From Crotalaria pallida (taxonomy: Eukaryota > Streptophyta > Magnoliopsida > Fabales > Fabaceae): a DNA stretch of 64,000 nucleotides. Below, piece after piece: positions 24,815 to 35,972 of the stretch (positions are counted from its first letter, which is position 1; the number at the start of each line of letters is the position of its first letter). The stretch covers positions 65,863,001 through 65,927,000 of the forward strand of contig CM075656.1 in the NCBI GenBank assembly GCA_037953625.1, written 5' to 3'. A model generated the notes under the pieces. That model saw only the letters and a program-made list of their open reading frames with translations. It ran no database searches and was not told where the DNA came from. The position numbers and the translations under genes were made by a program.

Positions 24815-25984
24815 ATTAATAACAATTACTTTCCTGATCTAAAAAATTCAAGAACAACTTGTATATTGTGCGAAGAAAAAAAAGCACATCAAAGTACTTC
24901 TTAAACAAGAAACAAAGGTAAATTCATATGTAAAATAAAATAATGCATGCATGTCTTATGATAGAAGTAAAGGATGAAATAAAAGAAAATACCTGAAAGT
25001 AATAGGAGACGAGGCAATTTTTCTTCTGTAAAAGGATGCAAACAACTCTCAAAATTAAATATACGCTGCTTCAATTTCTGCATCAAAACATAGTAATTTT
25101 ACATTGTGTGTCCACACCCTCCCGGTCCAAGCAAAAAAAAAGAGAGAACCAAACCAGAGTTGACATGCAGTTATCTAGTTTTGAGCATAACACAATTTTG
25201 TCACATGACAGTTTGACACCTATGCCTATGCTGCTATACTTATGTCTTATGTCTTCCCACCTTCTATGCTACATCATCTAAAGTTCTCAACTACCATCAA
25301 TGCATGGCAAGTAGCAAGAGTTTAGAGCCAATTAGTGTCACTACTCTTGTTAGAGATGTTATTCTTATCATCTCAATCATTACTATGATGCCGCATTTGC
25401 TGATGCAATTATCAAATGATAAAATTACAATCTCTTTTGTAAGGAAATTCCAAACTTCTAATAATATTGAACTAAATAAACCTTTAGCTTCCAAATGTAG
25501 CTGCCTCAATTTGATGAACCCGTAGAAGATTGGAAGATGTAAAAATAAACTATCACATCACTATATTCAATAACTATAATGATGAAATTAATGTCACTTG
25601 GAGAAATAAAGTAGAGTAAATAATTTTCTGCATTTAGTTTAGGTGTTTTGAAGAACAAACCAAAAACAAAATACCTAGGCAAGAATCAATTTCTATTTCA
25701 GAAAATCATCATCATGACAACATATAATGAAAATAACATAACAAGCAACTTAACTCGGTCCATATTTTGGTATAGCAAAAAAGCAATTAACAAGTGATAG
25801 GTTAATAGCCAAAAAGAATGATCCAACATATGAATCAAACTAAGGCACGCACCACAAACAATAGTCAAACTATCTATCCTCCAATTATTTATCCCTACAT
25901 GAAATGACAAAGATTTAATGCAACATACAGAAATTCACACAAATTCAGATAAGCAAACCTTGAAGAGGGACTTAATTTCAGCAC
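24815..25984 (-). other. CACTA 5' leader and intron region
   Basis: Non-coding AT-rich sequence upstream of the transposase ATG region. It lies within the transposon and shows no separate gene. Confidence 0.5.
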
Positions 25985-25992
25985 GGTAGAAC

Positions 25993-27411
25993 TAGGGATG
26001 GCAATTAGACCCGGACCCGTACCCGCGGGTACCCACGGGTCCGGGTCCAGAAACGGGTCCGCGGGTATCAAAAAACGGGTTTAAACGGGTTTTAATAAAT
26101 GACGGGTCCGGGCCCGGGTAATGGGGTACCCGGACCCGTATTTATATATATAAATTTACAAATATGCCCTTGCTATATATATATACACAACACACTACAA
26201 ACCCTAATAACCTAAATACCTAACCCACTGCTGGAGACTGCTGTCTGCTGTGCCGCCCTCCCCTTTCTACCTCCCTAAAATTTCTCCCTCCCCTCCGTGG
26301 CGCCGCCCTTCCCCGCCGTCCCTCCTTCTCAAGTTCTCCCTCCTGGTTCTCGGTCTCGCCGTCCTCGGTCCTTCTTTCCTTCTCCTAGTTCCTTCGTCGG
26401 CGCCGTCCCCCGTCCCGCTCCCTCTTGCCTTCCACAGTTCATCCGCCGTCCCTACTTCTCCCTCGTGGTCCTCTTCTTCAGCCGTCTTCCTCCGCCATCA
26501 GCCAGTCTCTCTTCTTCTGGTCTTCATCCGCCGTCTTCCTCCGTCATCAGCCAGTCTCTCTTCTTCCGCCGTCTTCGTCCGCCGTCAGCCACTCTCTTCA
26601 CCGGCGCTGCTCTTCAACAGGTAATCTTCTCCCTTTTTTTTAAATTCAAAATAACTGTTATATTTATATTTTATTATTATTACATATGTTTAGAAAAATC
26701 TGTTTATTATATATTATTTATTTATATATTTGTTTAGGGAAAATTATTTAGGTAGTATCTTTATTTTTTTTCCGCTCAGCAAAAGACTAAAATCTGTTTA
26801 TAATATATTTATTTTTTATATTTGTTTATGGAAAATTATTTAAGTAGTATCTTTATTTTTTTCCTCAACAAAAGACTAAAATCTGTTTATAGTATCTTTT
26901 GCAGGAAGCACGAGACTCGATTGATGTTAATGAAGGGGTGGTTAATGTGCATTAAGGTGGATGATGAGTAATGAAGACATGCTTAATGTGCTTAATGAAG
27001 GGGTGTCTAGGAGAATACTTTGTGCTTGTTATTGCTTCAAAAACTTTTGTTTGTTTCATTTGATGTCATTGATGTTGTGAACTTGTGACTTTAGTTTGTT
27101 TCATATGATATTATTGATGTTGTGAACTTGTGACTTTAGTTTGTTTCATTTGATGGAGTTAGTTTGTTTCATTTGATATTATGAAATTTCAGTATGTATT
27201 TTTTTGTTGCCAAAAAGCTTAGAAAATTTTAGTAAAAAAATAGTTTTTTTTTAAAGGACAGCGGGTACCCGTGGAATCCGTCTGGTACCCACGGACCCGT
27301 CTACCCGCTGTTAAGCGGGTACCCGGGCAGGTCCGGGTGGGTCTGGGTCCAAAAACATGTACGCAGGTCCGGGTCCGGGTACCCCACTACCCGGACCCAT
27401 TGCCATCCCTA
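25993..27411. mobile_element. Non-autonomous hAT element nested in the CACTA element
   Basis: The ends are perfect 13-bp inverted repeats, TAGGGATGGCAAT and ATTGCCATCCCTA, flanked by the identical 8-bp duplication GGTAGAAC (25985-25992 and 27412-27419). Both subterminal regions are packed with GGGTACCCG and CCCGGACCCG words in both orientations. The interior has a CT-rich Pro/Ser-coding stretch (26250-26620) that resembles a 5' leader and first exon, but no transposase, so it is a deletion derivative of a Tag1-like hAT element. It must be younger than the CACTA insertion. Confidence 0.92.
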
Positions 27412-27429
27412 GGTAGAACCAAGCTCTAA

Positions 27430-27515
27430 AGGTTTAGGGACCGACAGAGGTGAGAGAGGGTTTAGGAATTGACGGAGGTGAGAGAGGGTTTAGGGACCGA
27501 TGGAGTGGTGACGGT
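27430..27515. repeat. Short tandem repeat in the CACTA right arm
   Basis: About two and a half degenerate copies of a unit of about 34-37 bp (GAGGTGAGAGAGGGTTTAGG followed by a variable GACCGAyGG). It lies between the nested hAT and the right subterminal repeats. Confidence 0.6.
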
Positions 27516-27899
27516 TGAGGAACGTGGAGTGAGATTGCGACAGTGAAGACGGGGTTTGTGGGTGTGATCGTGGTGGCTGAGGACAGTGGAGAGTAGGGTT
27601 TGTGAGTGAAGGTTTGATCGTGGTGGCTGAGGGGGTTTAGACAATGGAGAAGAGAAGAGTGGCTGAGGACGGAGGTGAAAGACTGGAGAAGCGTGGCTGA
27701 GGACGGTGGTGGACGGAGTGTGGCGCGCTGATGAGTAGCTAGTGATGAAATGAGGGAAGCATGAAAGTATACGTAGAAGCTAAGTCTAGAAGAGAAGGGA
27801 AGCAGGGAAGGAAAACCAAAAGACAAAGGGTTATTTTTTTTTTAATTAAAAAAATTCAAAACACAAAAACTACAGCGTTTGAAGCTTATTTGCGCGCGC

Positions 27900-28090
27900 T
27901 AGGAGCAAATTTCGCACCATTCATTTAATGGCACTTGTTTAAAGAAGTGCTGTAAATTAAGTGATACAATTTTTCAAAGGCTTTATACAGCATTTGCTTA
28001 AATGCTGTTGAAAATACTACCTTGATTCACTACCTACACATTTTACAGCATTTTACACATAAATGCCGTTAAATGTGTGTTTTTAAAACT
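27900..28090. repeat. Right subterminal repeats of the CACTA element
   Basis: Copies of the left-end words recur in inverted sense (CACTTGTTTAAAGAAGTGCTG, AGCATTTGCTTAAATGCTG, ACAGCATTTTACA). Confidence 0.7.
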
Positions 28091-28109
28091 CCTTTGTGGC
28101 ATAGTGAAT

Positions 28110-29450
28110 GTTACTACCATTATTGCCATCACCAAACCTTGCGACATTTGTCATCCTCTCTACTAGAGCATCATTATTTCCCTGCCGTCAGCGTCATCAT
28201 TGTCACCACCGCTACCACAAGTTGTTGTCGTCTTAGTCTCCACCAACAAGAGAGAAAAGTACGAAATTTTATCTCGTTACTGTCAACTTTATCAACATTG
28301 TTACTGCCACTGTGCCACTACCAAATTTTGCCATTGTTGTCATCATTATCGGTAGATCATCGTCACTCTGTCATCAGTTTCATCATTACCACCACCACCA
28401 CTCGTTATCATCATTATTGCTACTTCCACCATACCCCTGCCATTAACGTGGCATTATCATTGCCACCACTAATTTTAGGGAATTAATTTAAAATTATAAT
28501 TTTATATTATGCTATAATTTCGTGCTCAAGTCAAACATGTATTTATGATTCTTAATTAATTCTAAATCAATCTAAATTGAAATTTGGGATTGGAATTGTG
28601 AACTACAATTCTAAGTTCATGTTCTAAAAGGGAAGCACTTTTTCGTCCAACAGTGGTGGTAAAAAATTGCAAAAGTTAAAAAATAATAAGAGATGTATTT
28701 AATGGTTTGTCTAACATATCAATCAATTATCAAACAAACAACTAATTTAATGCATTTTATGTTGATAAACCAATCACATTCAAAGTTTGCAATTTCTAAG
28801 TTTTTTTATTAATTACTTTAACTTTAGTTTGAAAAAAAATGTTGATCATTTTTTACCATTCTTGTAAAATAGAGAGTAATGATTTCTTTTAAAAAAAAAA
28901 GCTTCAGATCAAGGTTGATATTATTTGTTTGTTTGTGCTCATGCTCATCATAAATGTACAATTTCAACCGATACTCAAAAAATTAATTTCTTTCGATATA
29001 TAGAGATTTATCCTTCTATGAATATTTTTTTCCATATACATAGCAGGACAAAAATCAAACCTTATCATCACTGTGGACGTCAGGTCTCACTGAGGTATGT
29101 AATTTGCATTTTTCATTTGGCAACTCGAATTCAAGTTTATATATAAGCAATTAATTTCAAGCAATAATTGAATGAAAATGAAAAGAAACCAAAATTAAAA
29201 TGAAAATCGAAACTCATGAACAAAAAAGTACTATGAATAACCTCTTCAGATCAACAATCCATTACATATTGTGCTAAAATTGTCAGCAAATTAAACATAT
29301 GGCAAAACCCAAATTGTTATCAAACCTATTCTTTTTATGGGCAATAGTTGTTGCCCATGTTTATATACCTATTTCCAAATAATTCTATACATGGAAAAAG
29401 AAACTCAAACAAAAAGGAACTAATTAATAGTTAATTTATTTGTGTTTTTT
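28110..29450. other. Gene-free flank of the CACTA element
   Basis: The first 360 bases are rich in ACC/ATC triplets and continue the composition seen left of the CACTA element (15810-15936), which fits a single interrupted locus. The remainder is AT-rich with no recognised gene. Confidence 0.6.
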
Positions 29451-30749
29451 TCACACATAAGTTGGGTATGAAGAAAGCAAACTACTTGGTATGCATGGAG
29501 AATCCCTCCACACCCGAGCATGAAGCTTTAGTATCTCCCTTGCTTTCTCCTTTGCCTTGTTCCCACTATCCACTTGAAGCACCAAACAAAGCTTTGCCAC
29601 CACACCAAGTCTCAGCATCTCTTGAACAACACCAGGTGTTGCTGAGAATCTAGAAACAGATAACAAAATCCTCACAGCCCTATCATTCACCAATGTAGAA
29701 ACCCTCAGAATCTTCTTTGACACTATGGCTAACCCTGCACCATGGCTCAAAAGCTCTGCCCTTCCCTCAGCACACTGGCACAAGCACTCCAACAGCACAA
29801 GCATCATCTCACATGGCTTCCTCTCCTTGCAATCAAGAAGAAGCTCTATTAGAACAGAGACTGCACCTGCTTCCACTGCTTTGATCCTGTTTCTACCCCA
29901 TGGACACACTTGTATCAGTGTTTGAAGTGCTGCCTTTGAAGCCTTTTGTGAAATCTGATCGTTTAAGACATGCACCAACTCAACGAACAACTCGGTTCTT
30001 AGATGTAACATCTGCACTGATTCAGCCACTTCACACATCGATTTCAATAAAAACACTGCGTAAACACGTGATTCGTAGACACCCTTTTGCATGACCCTCG
30101 TTAATGACTCAATAAACTCTCCATTTTTGAAGCCTAGTAGAGTCTTCAATCCACCTTCTGATACATGAAGATCGTGAAGGATGCTTAATGCTTCATCTTC
30201 AGCACTTGTTTTCAAGTCAAACCCTTCTTCTTCATTAGGGTTGTTGTGAGACTCAAACTCATTATTTTTGTTGTTGTTGCTGCTATTTTTTATGAGAGAA
30301 GCTAAGAACTCAACGGCACCTGCAGCCTCCATGCAGCGTTTATTGGTTTCGCTACCGGAGGCGATTGATTTGAGTCTCCTGAGAGATTTGATCTGCGAGA
30401 GAGGTGAGTGGTAAGCATCTTTGAGAAGCTTGGTTATTTGGTTTTTGTCAGCAGGAGGTTTTGGAGTTGGAATCCTTTCTATGCCGTGAGAAGCATTCAT
30501 GGTACACCATGCTTGAAGGAGTCTTCTTAGGGTGTGGTTTGGAGTGAGATCAATGGAATCTGATGAGAGGGGTTGTTTGGTAACAGGACATGTCTTGTTC
30601 TTACCGTTGAAAAGCCATTTTTCGATGCTTTCGCGGTCGTAGGTTATGCCGGTTGAGATAGTCACCGGATCCTTCATGATTTCTAACGAGATCGGGCATA
30701 AAAAAAATGGTGGAACATCAATTTCATCACTACTACTCATCATGTTCAT
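29451..30749 (-). CDS. PUB22/23-like: U-box/ARM E3 ubiquitin ligase, PUB22/PUB23 type
   Basis: An intact single-exon gene of 432 codons. The U-box (about residues 11-85) begins PPFFLCPISLEIMKDPVTISTG, continues TYDRESIEKWLF and CPVTKQPL, and ends LTPNHTLRRLLQAWC. The rest is ARM-type helical repeats, including NKRCMEAAGAVEFLASLI, RIKAVEAGAVSVLIELLLDC, ALQTLIQVCPWGRNR and LGVVAKLCLVLQ. No UND domain precedes the U-box, and the length matches Arabidopsis PUB22/23/24 (about 410-460 residues). These cytosolic E3 ligases receive ubiquitin from an E2 through the U-box; in Arabidopsis they damp pattern-triggered immunity and drought signalling. The specific substrate here is unknown. The start is the first ATG after the stop-containing leader; another Met at codons 3-4 could also serve. 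An Asn/Glu-rich insert (about residues 152-172) is the only unusual segment. Confidence 0.95.
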   Translation of the reverse strand: MNMMSSSDEIDVPPFFLCPISLEIMKDPVTISTGITYDRESIEKWLFNGKNKTCPVTKQPLSSDSIDLTPNHTLRRLLQAWCTMNASHGIERIPTPKPPADKNQITKLLKDAYHSPLSQIKSLRRLKSIASGSETNKRCMEAAGAVEFLASLIKNSSNNNKNNEFESHNNPNEEEGFDLKTSAEDEALSILHDLHVSEGGLKTLLGFKNGEFIESLTRVMQKGVYESRVYAVFLLKSMCEVAESVQMLHLRTELFVELVHVLNDQISQKASKAALQTLIQVCPWGRNRIKAVEAGAVSVLIELLLDCKERKPCEMMLVLLECLCQCAEGRAELLSHGAGLAIVSKKILRVSTLVNDRAVRILLSVSRFSATPGVVQEMLRLGVVAKLCLVLQVDSGNKAKEKAREILKLHARVWRDSPCIPSSLLSSYPTYV

Positions 30750-30908
30750 ATCTAATAATAATATCTCTAAGAATAAAGGGTTAGAAAAGAAAGATGAGAA
30801 GGGCTGAGAGTATTGAAGGAGTTTAGTTTGTTGTTGTTTGTGTAATGGTTTGAATATGATGATTTTTGGTAGTTTGAGAGTTGAATGGGGGAGGGGGGTG
30901 GGTCTTAT

Positions 30909-30950
30909 TATTTATAAGCATAGGGCGTGTTCTAAATGTGGGAAAGTCAA
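30909..30950 (-). promoter_or_regulatory. Core promoter of the U-box gene: TATA box and W-box
   Basis: On the minus strand TATAAATA (30916-30909) lies about 160 nt before the ATG, leaving a 5' leader of about 130 nt. A W-box core TTGACT lies just upstream (30950-30945). W-boxes bind WRKY factors, which fits the elicitor induction known for PUB22/23. Confidence 0.6.
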
Positions 30951-30981
30951 AATTAACACGCAGAAGTTTAGAGCCTCCATT

Positions 30982-31014
30982 CAGAGAGAGAGAGAGAGAG
31001 AAAGAGAGACAGAA
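30982..31014. repeat. (GA)n tract upstream of the U-box gene
   Basis: About 14 GA units with one interruption, about 70 bp upstream of the TATA box; possibly a GAGA-type promoter element. Confidence 0.7.
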
Positions 31015-31273
31015 GGTGATGACTTTTCCAAATGCAAGAAAGGCTCAACTCAATGATACGCTTTATTTAGCTGTCTAGACCAAGACATACAAAACAGAGG
31101 ATTAAATAAACACATGTCTGCACATGTGGGATTTGCTACTTGCCACAGTAATGCTACTTGCTGGCTACCTTTAGCAATTGTGTTTAAACCCTTTTGACTT
31201 TATCTGTTTACTCTAAAATGATAAGTTGAATTTGGAAAATAGACTTTTAATTTATTTATTCATCATTTATGAG

Positions 31274-32130
31274 TTTAATGAATATTCATTGATTATATAA
31301 AAAAAAATTATATTGTTAATATAATATTATTTATTATTCATGTATATTATTAGTTGATAGTTAATGATAATTTTTTTATTATCAGATAGTTAATAATTAT
31401 TAACACTCCAACAATAATAGCTAGATAATTTAATATATTGATATTGTAAAAAAAATTTATATTGATAATGCATACACTGTTTTTTTCTTTTTTTAAAATT
31501 ATATACATCAATGTACCACCTACTATTTTCTCTCACTTTGTATATATAAGTTAGTTCTTTTAACTATTTTAAAACTTTTCCTCTAACATTAATAGTTAAT
31601 TTTCAAATAAGAGGGATGATTGTTGGAATAATTTAAAGATTTTCTTAACTAAAGCTTTTAAGGATAAGAGGTTAAATAAAATAATATAGTATTAAAAAAA
31701 ATATAGATTTAATGAATATTCATTGATTGTATAAAAAAATTATATTATTAATATAATATTATTTATTATTCATGTATATTATTAGTTGATAGTTAATGAT
31801 AATTTTTTTATTATCAGATAGTTAATAATTATTAACACTCCAACAATAATAGCTAGATAATTTAATATATTGATATTGTAAAAAATATATATTGACAATG
31901 CATACACTGTTTTTTTTCAAAATTATATACATCAATGTACCACCTACTATTTTCTCTCACTTTGTATATATAAGTAGTTCTTTTAACTATTTTAAAACTT
32001 TTCCTTTAGCATTAATAGTTAATTTTCAAATAAGAGGGATGATTGTTGGAATAATTTAAAGATTTTCTTAACTTAAGCTTTTAAGGATAAGAGGTTAAAT
32101 TAAATAATATAGTATTGAAAAAAATATAGA
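31274..32130. repeat. Tandem duplication, two units of 434 and 423 bp
   Basis: Unit 1 (31274-31707) and unit 2 (31708-32130) both begin TTTAATGAATATTCATTGATT and share TGTATATTATTAGTTGATAG, CACTCCAACAATAATAGCT, CATCAATGTACCACCTACTA and AAGAGGGATGATTGTTGGAA in the same order. Differences are a few substitutions and homopolymer indels. No coding frame. Confidence 0.9.
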
Positions 32131-32378
32131 TTTAATATTTTCGAGAAAAAATACTTATTTTTTAATGTCCTTTTTAGTCTTTGTTGATTCTTATTATCAT
32201 CATCAACCTTTAAGACTGAGTTTAAGCAAATTTTAAAATTAATCATTGTTATTGAAACAAAATAAAATTTAATGAATAAGTATTGTACATTGATTTGTCT
32301 ATCTGTGTGTTTATACCTTAAAAGAAAAGAAGACGGTTAATTGGTGACGGAGAGATTATTGGTTAAGAAAAATAAATA

Positions 32379-32618
32379 CTCCCTCTATTTCAAAAAGAAT
32401 GTAAAAAATGTTTTAAAAAAAAGTATTTTAAAACAAGGTCTTAATAATAAATAAAAAATAAAATTGTATACTATGATGTCTAATTAGATAATAATCAATA
32501 ACTAATACATTAAATTATTAAATTAATAATTAAGTTTTTTACTAAACAAAATATTAAAAACATGTTCCTTATGTTTTTAGTTTAAAAATATTGTTACTAT
32601 TTTTATGGAATGGGGGAG
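32379..32618. mobile_element. Stowaway (Tc1/mariner) MITE, 240 bp
   Basis: The ends CTCCCTCTATTTCA and inverted CTCCCCCATTCCA are flanked by TA on both sides (32377-32378 and 32619-32620), the standard mariner target duplication. No coding capacity. Confidence 0.88.
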
Positions 32619-32853
32619 TAGAATTTTTTACGAGCAAGTGGTTGAAAAATGAAGTTTTTTAGTTTTTCCAGCCAAAATTACTTTACTTAAATCTTTAGCA
32701 CTACCCTTCAAATGAAAGCACGTGTTGAAACATCTATCGAGTTCAGATCTTGGTGTGAAACATTTTACACGCATAATACTTTAATTCTTGTTTTAAAGAA
32801 GACTATAAAATTAATTAGTAGTTCTTTTGTAGCGTTAACCTCATTGATTATTT

Positions 32854-33044
32854 TTTTTGGATGAACCAAGGTATCCACCCGCACAATTGGATCATTAATC
32901 CCTCGCACCACGGTCGGACCCTTTCGGAGGCGATGCTCCCAGTAAGGTTTGCTCCATTCACATGTGCCTCAGTTACGATTCGAATCCGCGACCACATGCT
33001 TAAGGGACACAAGTCTCTTCCACTTGTACCAGCCTCCACTGGTA
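32854..33044 (-). mobile_element. tRNA-derived SINE 1
   Basis: The minus strand has an A-box-like TGGTACAAGTGG and a B-box-like GGATTCGAATCG, and ends in a short A-rich tail (poly T on plus). A 15-bp duplication CCTCATTGATTATTT flanks it (32839-32853 and 33045-33059). Confidence 0.9.
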
Positions 33045-33552
33045 CCTCATTGATTATTTAGTAATTACTAAAAAATAAAAAAAGAAATCATTCTGATTAT
33101 TGAGCTATTAATAAAATGTTTTTAAATTAGATTTGAGATTAATGGATGTGCATTGATGATTTACACCATCAATTCATCATTCACCATTTTTTTATAATTA
33201 TCTATTTTCTCATTAGATTTTGAGATTTTTTAATACGTGTTGCTAGATTTAGAGTTAAAGTAATTTAAAATTTTTAGTATATTAAATATACATGTTTTTA
33301 GTTTTTATATTGATTATATATTACTATATTTGAAACATTTAATTTTAAATATTTTAATAGTTAAACCTAAGTTTGTAATACTTATCTTAAAATCAATTCA
33401 ACAATTTATAGAAAAACGGTAGATAAGGTATACTGTATTTATTTATTTTTTTTAAATATAGAAATTATTTTATAGTTTTATATTTGAAAATTAAATAATT
33501 ATTATCTTATATAAATTATGGTTTGACTGCTGCCCAACAAAGAAAATTGATT

Positions 33553-33733
33553 TTTTTTATACCAACCGGTACCCGGATTTGGTTTATATATCTAGAATCC
33601 GACTCATCCGGTCCAACTCAATTGAGCTTGCACTAAGGATCTCTCAGAAGTGATTACTCTATACCAAAACTCAAACTCGAAATCGGTTGATTAAGGGATC
33701 AAGTGAGCTACCACTTGACCAACCCACGTTTTT
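33553..33733 (-). mobile_element. tRNA-derived SINE 2
   Basis: The minus strand begins with a tRNA-like head (A-box TGGTCAAGTGG) with a weaker TTCGAGTTTGA B-box, and ends in TATAAAAAAAA. A 15-bp duplication CAAAGAAAATTGATT flanks it (33538-33552 and 33734-33748). Confidence 0.88.
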
Positions 33734-34056
33734 CAAAGAAAATTGATTATTACAGTATTTCACGAGTACAAACCGTAAAGCTGAGAAAAGAGGCGCAAGT
33801 GGAATTTTCACCCTTTTGTGTTTGTGACCAACAAGGATAAATAAATAAGACTCCGTATAAAAACAAAAACAAAAACATAAATAAAACATGAAGGATAATA
33901 GGAATGGGACTCAGTGTGGCCGTCGTGTTGCATGTTGTGTTAATCCTCACAGGCATTGCTTCATCACTCCCTCCCACTTGTCACCGTCACTTTGACCAAG
34001 CACGTGCCTATCATATCTTTTTAGTTTTTTTATATGAAAAAAAATGTTTATACTTT

Positions 34057-34207
34057 TTTTTACCCATCTGATTGCGATGTGGGTCGCATGCCTGATTATG
34101 ACAGGTTGGTTTTCCAACATGAATTTTTTGTATCCATGAGAAATCGAACCCGAAACTTTATTTAAGCGAAACCAAACCGCTTATCACTTGTCCCAACCAA
34201 TGTTGAT
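34057..34207 (-). mobile_element. tRNA-derived SINE 3
   Basis: The minus strand has GGGACAAGTGATAAGC (A-box region) and GGGTTCGATTTC (B-box), and ends in an A tail. A 16-bp duplication AAAATGTTTATACTTT flanks it (34041-34056 and 34208-34223). Confidence 0.9.
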
Positions 34208-34223
34208 AAAATGTTTATACTTT

Positions 34224-35283
34224 GAAATCTTTAACAAAAGAATTTAATGATAATAACGTTATTTTGGTTAGTGCATTCATAATTTTGTTTTTACGTATTT
34301 CTATGATGATGTTGTAATTATAAATTTGAAGAAAAATAAACTGGGGAGTCATTGCTCTATTGTGTGTAAGAATTTTGCTCATATAATGGTTTAATGATGG
34401 TGAAAAAAATCATATTCATTAATTAATGAAATAAATATCATTTATGGGTTGATGTTATTTGTATTTGAATAATTAAATAATTAAGTTTAAATACGTTTCT
34501 GAATTTTATAAAATATATATTATGTGAAATGACAAATATATACTATTAAAAAATGATATGAGAGAGGAACCATTTGTCCATAGTAATATCTTATTCATCT
34601 CAATAAAGGCTCCTTCACCAATTCAAACCCATAAAAATGATATGTTATCACGTTTCAATCTTGTAAAAATATGAAGTTCAATTCTATGTCTTGATATATT
34701 TTTTTTAATAAGTAAAAGAGTATTATTCTAACACAAAGGGTCTAAATAGGCATCATTGTATACACAAACCTTACCATTTATAAAGGGTTTGAACATGGGT
34801 ATTACACAATTATGTGCTCAATAAATACCAAAACCTACAAGAGCATTACAAATGATATCTACTTCATAAGAAAGTGAAGCAAAAAAAATAAATAAATAAA
34901 TAAAAAACAACTCAAAACCAACAACCTAACCAAATATGCCAACAAAGGCTATCAAAACAATACTAGAATCTCTATCTCCTTAAAAATCTTGATAGGAAAA
35001 CCCAAATGAGAAAAATCCTAAACAAGAGAAAAAGAATATAACAAATTCTAGCAAACACGCACAACCACCAATACACAAATCCTAGAGGGATTACAACGTG
35101 ACAATACAATTCATAGGGTTCATACACCAGTTAGAAAACGAAATTATCCTATATGAAAAAGATTTAACCAAAGCCCAGATCCTAACCTTAATTTCCCTTA
35201 ATTTCATCAGGAGTAGAAACCAAATAAAGAACAAAATTTAAGAAAAAAATATTTCTAAGAAGCCAAATATTCTATCACACACC
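34224..35283. other. Gene-free AT-rich DNA, possible LINE 3' remnant
   Basis: The stretch from about 34699 reads, on the minus strand, ...ATACTCTTTTACTTATTAAAAAAA, resembling the 3' end of plant L1 LINEs. No ORF2 similarity was found in the next 500 bases, so this is only a suggestion. Nothing else was recognised. Confidence 0.3.
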
Positions 35284-35353
35284 ATTTCTAAGAACACCAT
35301 GTCTTGAAAGTAATGTGCATTTCTAAGAACACCATGTCTTGAAATTAATGTGT
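35284..35353. repeat. 35-bp tandem repeat, two copies
   Basis: ATTTCTAAGAACACCATGTC recurs at 35284 and 35319, followed in both by TTGAAA(G/T)TAATGTG. Confidence 0.85.
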
Positions 35354-35972
35354 TTATGATAGTTTATTTATGCTTAAACTAGTATATATGCTCCAAAGAA
35401 AGTACACCTCTACTCACACAAAGATGAGCACATTCAGGTGATAGTTTTTTTTTGTATCTTATATAGTGTGAGCATATTATATAAGAAACAAAATAAATTT
35501 GAAATGAATATGAAATATTTGTTAGAATTGAAATAGAATATATAAGAAACTAAAAGAGATGAAATATATTGGAAACTAAATAGATAAATAATTTTAAATT
35601 TTTAAGTACATGAACTATCAATACAACTCATTTTGTTGTTCTTTTTTAAATTCAAGTCCAATGGTTGAGTTTAACAAATCCTATATTCCTATTGCTATCT
35701 TAGCTTAAAATCTTTTTAAAAGTTAGATTATTAATCTGTTCAAACAATCATACACAAATGATATAATTTTGCCCTTTTGGAGACTATGGAGAGAGTGTGT
35801 AAGTGATACTCGTCGTCGTCGGCCATGAAATTAAATGTGTATATCACGTGGTGACCCTATATATTAAGTCAACGTGCACTAAATATGAGGGCTATATGGT
35901 AGCAAAAATAGAAAAAAAAAAAATCACTAAGTCCATTTTTTTTCTCTTGTAAAAGAAAAAAAAATTACTAAT

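Larger units (their letters stand above)
15940..28106 (-). mobile_element. CACTA (En/Spm) transposon, full length, 12.17 kb
   Basis: The left end is CACTACAACAGAAAAACTT and the right end, inverted, is CACTATGCCACAAAGGAGTTTT. Both sides are flanked by the same 3-bp target duplication AAT (15937-15939 and 28107-28109), as expected for CACTA elements. Subterminal repeats with AGCATTTGCTT-type words lie inside both ends. Two minus-strand genes follow the family plan: TNPD-type transposase (21299-24814) and a TNPA-type protein with a C48 protease domain (17348-21150). Two secondary insertions are present, a truncated LINE (17738-18272) and a non-autonomous hAT (25993-27411). The transposase is frameshifted, so this copy probably no longer moves itself. 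Confidence 0.93.

Noticed and set aside
26250..26737. Pro/Ser-rich ORFs in the nested hAT element.
   Set aside because: Two or three frames are open at once over CT-rich low-complexity DNA, with no domain. Probably leader sequence.
27434..27826. 130-codon minus-strand ORF in the CACTA right arm.
   Set aside because: It covers a short tandem repeat and low-complexity sequence close to the terminal region and has no family resemblance.
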